Below, piece after piece: positions 40,265 through 41,343 of a DNA stretch of 41,343 nt. The notes under the pieces are model-generated. The model did not search any database. It was given only the letters and a program-made list of their open reading frames with translations, and had not been told where the DNA came from. The stretch is from a virus: the IMG/VR virus record IMGVR_UViG_3300021338_000067, positions 1 to 41,343 of that record; one strand, given 5' to 3'. Positions within the stretch are counted from its first letter, which is position 1, and each line of letters starts with the position of its first letter. A program made the position numbers and the translations under genes.

Positions 40265-41343
40265 GAATCGTCTTCATGCTCGACGGGCGCCGCCGACGTC
40301 GAAGCCTGGACCTTCCCCCGACCAAAGCGAACATCAATGGCGCTGAGCGACTACGCGCTGAGATCCTTCGCGCGATCGCAGTGGGATCGTTCCGCTGGTC
40401 CACGTTCTTCCCCAAAGGCGGCGACGCAGCGATTGAGGATAAATCCGACCTGTTCGAGAACGTGGCCGAGGATTGGTTCGCGCTACATACACACGTCGCA
40501 AAATCCACGCGCCTCGGCTATCGCCGCTTTCTGGATTACACCTGGTTGCCTGAATTCAAAGACCGACCTGTTCGCGCGATCACCGCGCTGGACATCAAGC
40601 GTGTAATGGCCAAGAAACAGTGGGGCGCCAAACGCGCCTACAACGTCATCAGCTGCCTGCGCCTGATCTTCGATCACGCCATTGAGGCCGAGCTAATTGA
40701 GACCAACCCCTGCGCCAAGCTCAAGCTCAGCAAGCCTCAAAAACCGCTACCCGACCCTTTCAGCCAGGCAGAGGCGACCGCCATGCTGGAGTACCTCGAG
40801 CGACACGAGCCCGGGTGGCACAACTACTTCGACCTGGTGTTTCACTCAGGGCTGCGGCCGAGCGAAGCCATCGCACTCCGGTGGCCACAAGCTGACCTGT
40901 TCAATGACCGAATCCGCATCGAACGGGCGCATGTGGCCCACGAGGACAAGGTCACCAAAACCAATAAGGCCCGCGACGTGCGCCTCAATTCCCGAGCCCG
41001 CGCCGCGCTCGAGCGGCAAAAGTCCGCAACCTACCTCGCCGGGGATCATGTATTCCTGCACCCAGGCACTGGCGAGCCGATTCGAGATGACAAGGCCCCG
41101 CGGAAGGCCTTCACCCGCGCCCTAAAGGCGCTGGGCATCCGACACCGCCCCGCCTACAACGCGCGCCATACCTACGCGACCGTGGGGCTCATGGCTGGCG
41201 CCAACCCCGCCTGGATGGCCAAACAAATGGGCCACTCACTCAAGGTGTTCTTTGAGGTCTACGCGACTTGGATAGAGGGCCAGGATGGAGAGGCTCAGAT
41301 GGGGAAAGTGGAAGCATTTCTCGCCGATGGCAAGCAGTTATGA
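40219..41343 (+). CDS. Tyrosine integrase with DUF3596-type arm domain
   Basis: A 374-residue integrase. The N-terminal arm-binding domain (GVEIHRGRLRIVFMLDGRRRRRSLDL) is of the DUF3596 type; a SAM-like core-binding domain spans about 75-170. Catalytic residues are Arg213 (GLRPSE), a Lys near 247 (VTKTNK), Arg316 in YNARHTYAT, His339 (MGHS) and Tyr348 (EVYATW). The first His of the usual HxxR motif is replaced, as in this subfamily. It ends at the last base of the window; the attachment site probably lies just beyond. Confidence 0.93.
   Translation: MGKLPTGVEIHRGRLRIVFMLDGRRRRRSLDLPPTKANINGAERLRAEILRAIAVGSFRWSTFFPKGGDAAIEDKSDLFENVAEDWFALHTHVAKSTRLGYRRFLDYTWLPEFKDRPVRAITALDIKRVMAKKQWGAKRAYNVISCLRLIFDHAIEAELIETNPCAKLKLSKPQKPLPDPFSQAEATAMLEYLERHEPGWHNYFDLVFHSGLRPSEAIALRWPQADLFNDRIRIERAHVAHEDKVTKTNKARDVRLNSRARAALERQKSATYLAGDHVFLHPGTGEPIRDDKAPRKAFTRALKALGIRHRPAYNARHTYATVGLMAGANPAWMAKQMGHSLKVFFEVYATWIEGQDGEAQMGKVEAFLADGKQL

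Noticed and set aside
1-41343. CRISPR arrays, tRNA or rRNA genes, insertion sequences
   Set aside because: No regularly spaced long repeats, no cloverleaf or rRNA-like stretch, and no transposase or terminal inverted repeats were seen. The integrase is the only recombinase.

Overview
This window is an almost complete lambda-like siphovirus prophage in a GC-rich bacterium. The lambda-order head genes, the Rz/Rz1 spanin pair, the gpA-type terminase and the outer-membrane-like cargo protein suggest a Gram-negative host, probably a gammaproteobacterium. The species cannot be named from the sequence alone. Both window edges coincide with gene ends: the start codon of a small secreted DUF2845-type gene on the left and the stop codon of the integrase on the right. 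Neither attachment site could be identified.

Layout, read leftward (minus strand) from about 27.3 kb: terminase small and large subunits, a Mor-like regulator and a tiny coupled ORF. A 2.4 kb cargo island in mixed orientation then interrupts the head operon. After it come gpW, portal, S49 protease with a nested Nu3-like scaffold start, decoration protein gpD and capsid gpE. A lysis cassette sits between capsid and connector genes (TM-lytic transglycosylase fusion, Rz, Rz1, TM coiled-coil protein). The connector and tail genes follow: FII-like, U-like, tail tube, a small DUF7210-like protein, Z-like, tape measure, a 1481-residue protein with a probable beta-propeller, a 104-residue protein, a hub-like protein, and two SPRY/LamG adhesin-like proteins. 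Most junctions are 4-nt ATGA/GTGA overlaps.

The control and replication region lies at 27.3-35.4 kb. A non-coding stretch of about 480 bp carries GGACCC/GGGTCC repeats at 11-bp spacing. It is followed on the minus strand by a Toprim-VirE primase/helicase, two small genes (one a DksA-type zinc finger), a regulator-like gene, and cro with its own intrinsic terminator. CI (S24 type) is divergent from cro. Three related operators (GCCATnnATGGC type) are visible: two between cro and cI, and a third, perfect one at a TTGACG promoter next to the rightward operon at 35.4 kb. Downstream of cI, and probably expressed in the lysogen, is a ParB/Srx-fold protein with a Pro-rich linker and an unknown C-terminal domain; a Dam-type methylase converges on it.

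The right arm, 35.4-41.3 kb, is a tightly coupled chain of small unknown genes ending in a ParB protein with a primase-C-like tail and no ParA. Two minus-strand unknown genes, an excisionase and a DUF3596-type tyrosine integrase follow. The features most likely to be new are the cargo island, the lysogenic ParB-like fusion, the dispersed TTGCGCnnGCGCAA palindromes and the 11-bp iteron array.
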